Assembly: GCA_964390795.1 (NCBI GenBank)
Contig: CAYMLQ010000055.1
Coordinates: 1-22,497 of the forward strand
Origin: CAYMLQ01 sp964390795
GTDB lineage: Bacteria; Verrucomicrobiota; Kiritimatiellia; RFP12; UBA1067
Direction: 5' to 3'
DNA length: 22,497 nt
Below, piece by piece: positions 20,985-22,497 of the stretch; the first letter of the stretch is position 1, and each line of letters starts with the position of its first letter. The notes beneath the pieces are model-generated. The model saw only the letters and a program-made list of their open reading frames with translations. It was not told the origin of the DNA and did not search any database. The translations under genes and the position numbers were made by a program.

Positions 20985-22430
20985 TTAGACTCCGGCCGTC
21001 ACGTCCACGCGGCAAATCTCGGCCTTCTTTCCAGGCCTGACCAAGTGTACGGAACAGGACAGGCACGGGTCGAACGAGTGAACCACGCGCAGCAGCTCAA
21101 TCGGGTTCTTCAGATCCCGGACCGGCGTGCCGATCAGCGCCTGCTCGATCGCTCCGTGCTGGCCGCTGTCGTCCATCGGCGAGGCATTCCACCCCGTCGG
21201 CGAGGCGACCTGGTATTGCGTCAGCCGGGAGCTGCCGATCTGCGCCCAGTGGCCCAGCGCGCCGCGAGGCGCCTCGGTGAGGCCGACCCCGGTTCCCGTC
21301 GAGGGCGTGGCCTTGTGGGTGTAGACCGCGCCGCCCGGTACGAGCTGGTTGAGCCAACCGTCCATGGCGTTGGCCACCTTCTCCGTCTCCAGCGCGCGCG
21401 CCACGATGCGGTCCATGGCGGAGATGCCGTAGCGGTAGTCGCCGTTGACCCACATGCGGGCCAGGGGCCCGACCTCATGCACGGCGCCGGCATAGCGCGG
21501 CGCCTTGATCCAGGAGTAGGCTCCGGCCTTGTCCGCAGCGGGCTCGGTCACGCCGGCGGCCGGCGTGCGGTTGCCGCTGTTCGCCGTGTACCACGCGTGC
21601 GACACGTACTCGCGGATCTGAGTGGTGTCCACAGTTCCGAGTGCGCCGTTGGTGTAGCGCCCGCGAGCCAGCAGCTTGGACGTGCCGGCGCTGTTCAGGT
21701 CGAACACGCCGTACGCGAGCAGGTTGCCGCAGCCCTTTCCAATTTTCGTGTAGTCGTTGAAGAGGCTCAACAGCGCCTCGCCGTCGGCCAACATCACGTT
21801 GGATACGAAGCTGCGCAGCTCCGTCAGCAGCGCCCGGAACGCGGTGATGTCCGCGGCCGTGACGGGCTTGGTCGCCCCGCCGGGCACGAAGTTCATCGCG
21901 ATCGGCATGTGCCCCGCAAAGATCGAGCCCATCTGGTGGGCCTTGCGGCGCATGGCCAGCGCGGCGACATAATTGCCGACCAGCCCGGCGGCCGCGCTGC
22001 CCGTGACCATGTCAGGCGAAGACAGGTGCGGCCGCCACGGCGACATGTCCAGGATGCCGTCGGTGTTGATGTAATCCGGGGCGGCCAGGTGGTAGAAGTG
22101 CAGGATGTGCGACTGGATGTAATTCGCCCCGAGCGTGAGGTTGCGCACGATCCGGCCGTTTTCCGCAGGCGTCACCGCATAAGCGGCTTCCAGCGCCAGG
22201 CTGGAGGCCATGCCGTGCGAGATCGGGCATACGCCGCAGATGCGCTGCGTCAGTTGCACCGCATCGCGCGGGTCTCTTCCCACGAGAATCCGCTCAAATC
22301 CGCGAAACATCTGCCCCGCGGCCTTGGCTTCAATGACCTGCTGGACAGCGCCGTCGGTGTCCACCGTCACTTCGATGTCCAGGTGTCCCTCGACACGCGT
22401 CATCGGGCTGATACTGATCGTTGTTGACAT
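20985..22430 (-). CDS. [NiFe]-hydrogenase large subunit
   Basis: A 481-residue catalytic subunit that binds the NiFe(CN)2CO centre and interconverts H2 with protons and electrons. The N-terminal SISPMTRVEGHLDIEV is typical. Motif L1 is RICGVC (63-68) and motif L2 DPCLSCSVH (454-462), giving the four nickel-ligand cysteines 65, 68, 456 and 459. Nineteen residues (LVRPGKKAEICRVDVTAGV) follow His462 and would be removed by the maturation protease, for which a gene lies at 18474. LTLGANYIQSHILHFYHLAAPDYI suggests a group 1-like enzyme, but I cannot assign the subgroup or the direction of catalysis from sequence alone. GGGAG lies 9 bp before the ATG, and the small-subunit gene ends 15 bp upstream. 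Confidence 0.95.
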   Translation of the reverse strand: MSTTISISPMTRVEGHLDIEVTVDTDGAVQQVIEAKAAGQMFRGFERILVGRDPRDAVQLTQRICGVCPISHGMASSLALEAAYAVTPAENGRIVRNLTLGANYIQSHILHFYHLAAPDYINTDGILDMSPWRPHLSSPDMVTGSAAAGLVGNYVAALAMRRKAHQMGSIFAGHMPIAMNFVPGGATKPVTAADITAFRALLTELRSFVSNVMLADGEALLSLFNDYTKIGKGCGNLLAYGVFDLNSAGTSKLLARGRYTNGALGTVDTTQIREYVSHAWYTANSGNRTPAAGVTEPAADKAGAYSWIKAPRYAGAVHEVGPLARMWVNGDYRYGISAMDRIVARALETEKVANAMDGWLNQLVPGGAVYTHKATPSTGTGVGLTEAPRGALGHWAQIGSSRLTQYQVASPTGWNASPMDDSGQHGAIEQALIGTPVRDLKNPIELLRVVHSFDPCLSCSVHLVRPGKKAEICRVDVTAGV

Positions 22431-22445
22431 AATGATTAGCTCCCA

Positions 22446-22497
22446 CTAGCATCCCATAGGCTTGGCCGGCGACATGCCGATTCCCATGATTGGCATC
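22446..22497 (-). CDS. C-terminal end of a probable [NiFe]-hydrogenase small subunit (5' part outside window)
   Basis: On the minus strand a frame is open from the window edge and reads MPIMGIGMSPAKPMGC before TAG (22446-22448), 15 bp upstream of the large-subunit start. Position and strand fit the small, iron-sulfur subunit that usually precedes the large one. The visible tail does not look like a membrane-anchor helix, which hints at a soluble dimer. With only 16 residues the identity is inferred from context. Confidence 0.55.
   Translation of the reverse strand, partial: MPIMGIGMSPAKPMGC

Overview
The window looks like a chromosomal piece from a GC-rich PVC-group bacterium, most likely Kiritimatiellota or Verrucomicrobiota. 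This rests on the mix of a Gfo/Idh/MocA oxidoreductase with the PVC-type C-terminus, a secreted HEAT-repeat protein, a parallel beta-helix glycosidase-like protein, a giant autotransporter-associated beta-strand repeat protein, LamG-type and sulfatase-modifying-factor-like secreted proteins, and a fold-back repeat. The taxon is inferred from gene content; there is no rRNA or tRNA here to fix it.

Layout. Positions 1-4350 (plus strand) hold the 3' end of an oxidoreductase, a HEAT-repeat protein and a beta-helix protein. They are packed tightly (11 bp and 1 bp gaps) and read as one operon, plausibly for carbohydrate breakdown. Everything from 4359 to the right edge is on the minus strand. Reading in the direction of transcription from the right edge, there is the last codons of a [NiFe]-hydrogenase small subunit, the hydrogenase large subunit, and a secreted SUMF-like/Ig-like protein that ends in a clear rho-independent terminator. 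Then come a roughly 240 bp fold-back repeat, the hydrogenase maturation protease, and a LamG-type secreted protein with two tandem beta-sandwich domains. They are followed by a TadC-like pilus/secretion membrane protein, an FHA-domain membrane protein, a five-repeat PEGA protein, the helicase HrpB (its start overlaps the PEGA stop by 4 bp) and finally the 1949-residue beta-strand repeat protein, which converges on the plus-strand operon with only 8 bp between stops.

Working together. The hydrogenase large subunit keeps both nickel-binding cysteine pairs and a removable C-terminal tail, and the protease that would remove this tail is encoded nearby, but separated by an unrelated secreted protein, a terminator and a repeat. 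TadC, FHA and PEGA form a compact group that looks like part of a Tad-type pilus/secretion locus, without TadA or TadB in view.

Most notable. Two otherwise unrelated exported proteins (the giant repeat protein and the LamG protein) end at the very last residue with the same short tail, GTLILL followed by K or R. It is appended directly after the last strand of the final domain and encoded by diverged codons. Neither protein has an autotransporter barrel or a PEP-CTERM tail, so this is a candidate undescribed C-terminal sorting or anchoring signal. The two genes also share a similar AT-rich motif upstream. Other oddities are a heptamer-repeat insertion inside hrpB that keeps the frame open, and a LacI/CcpA-like operator upstream of the giant gene.
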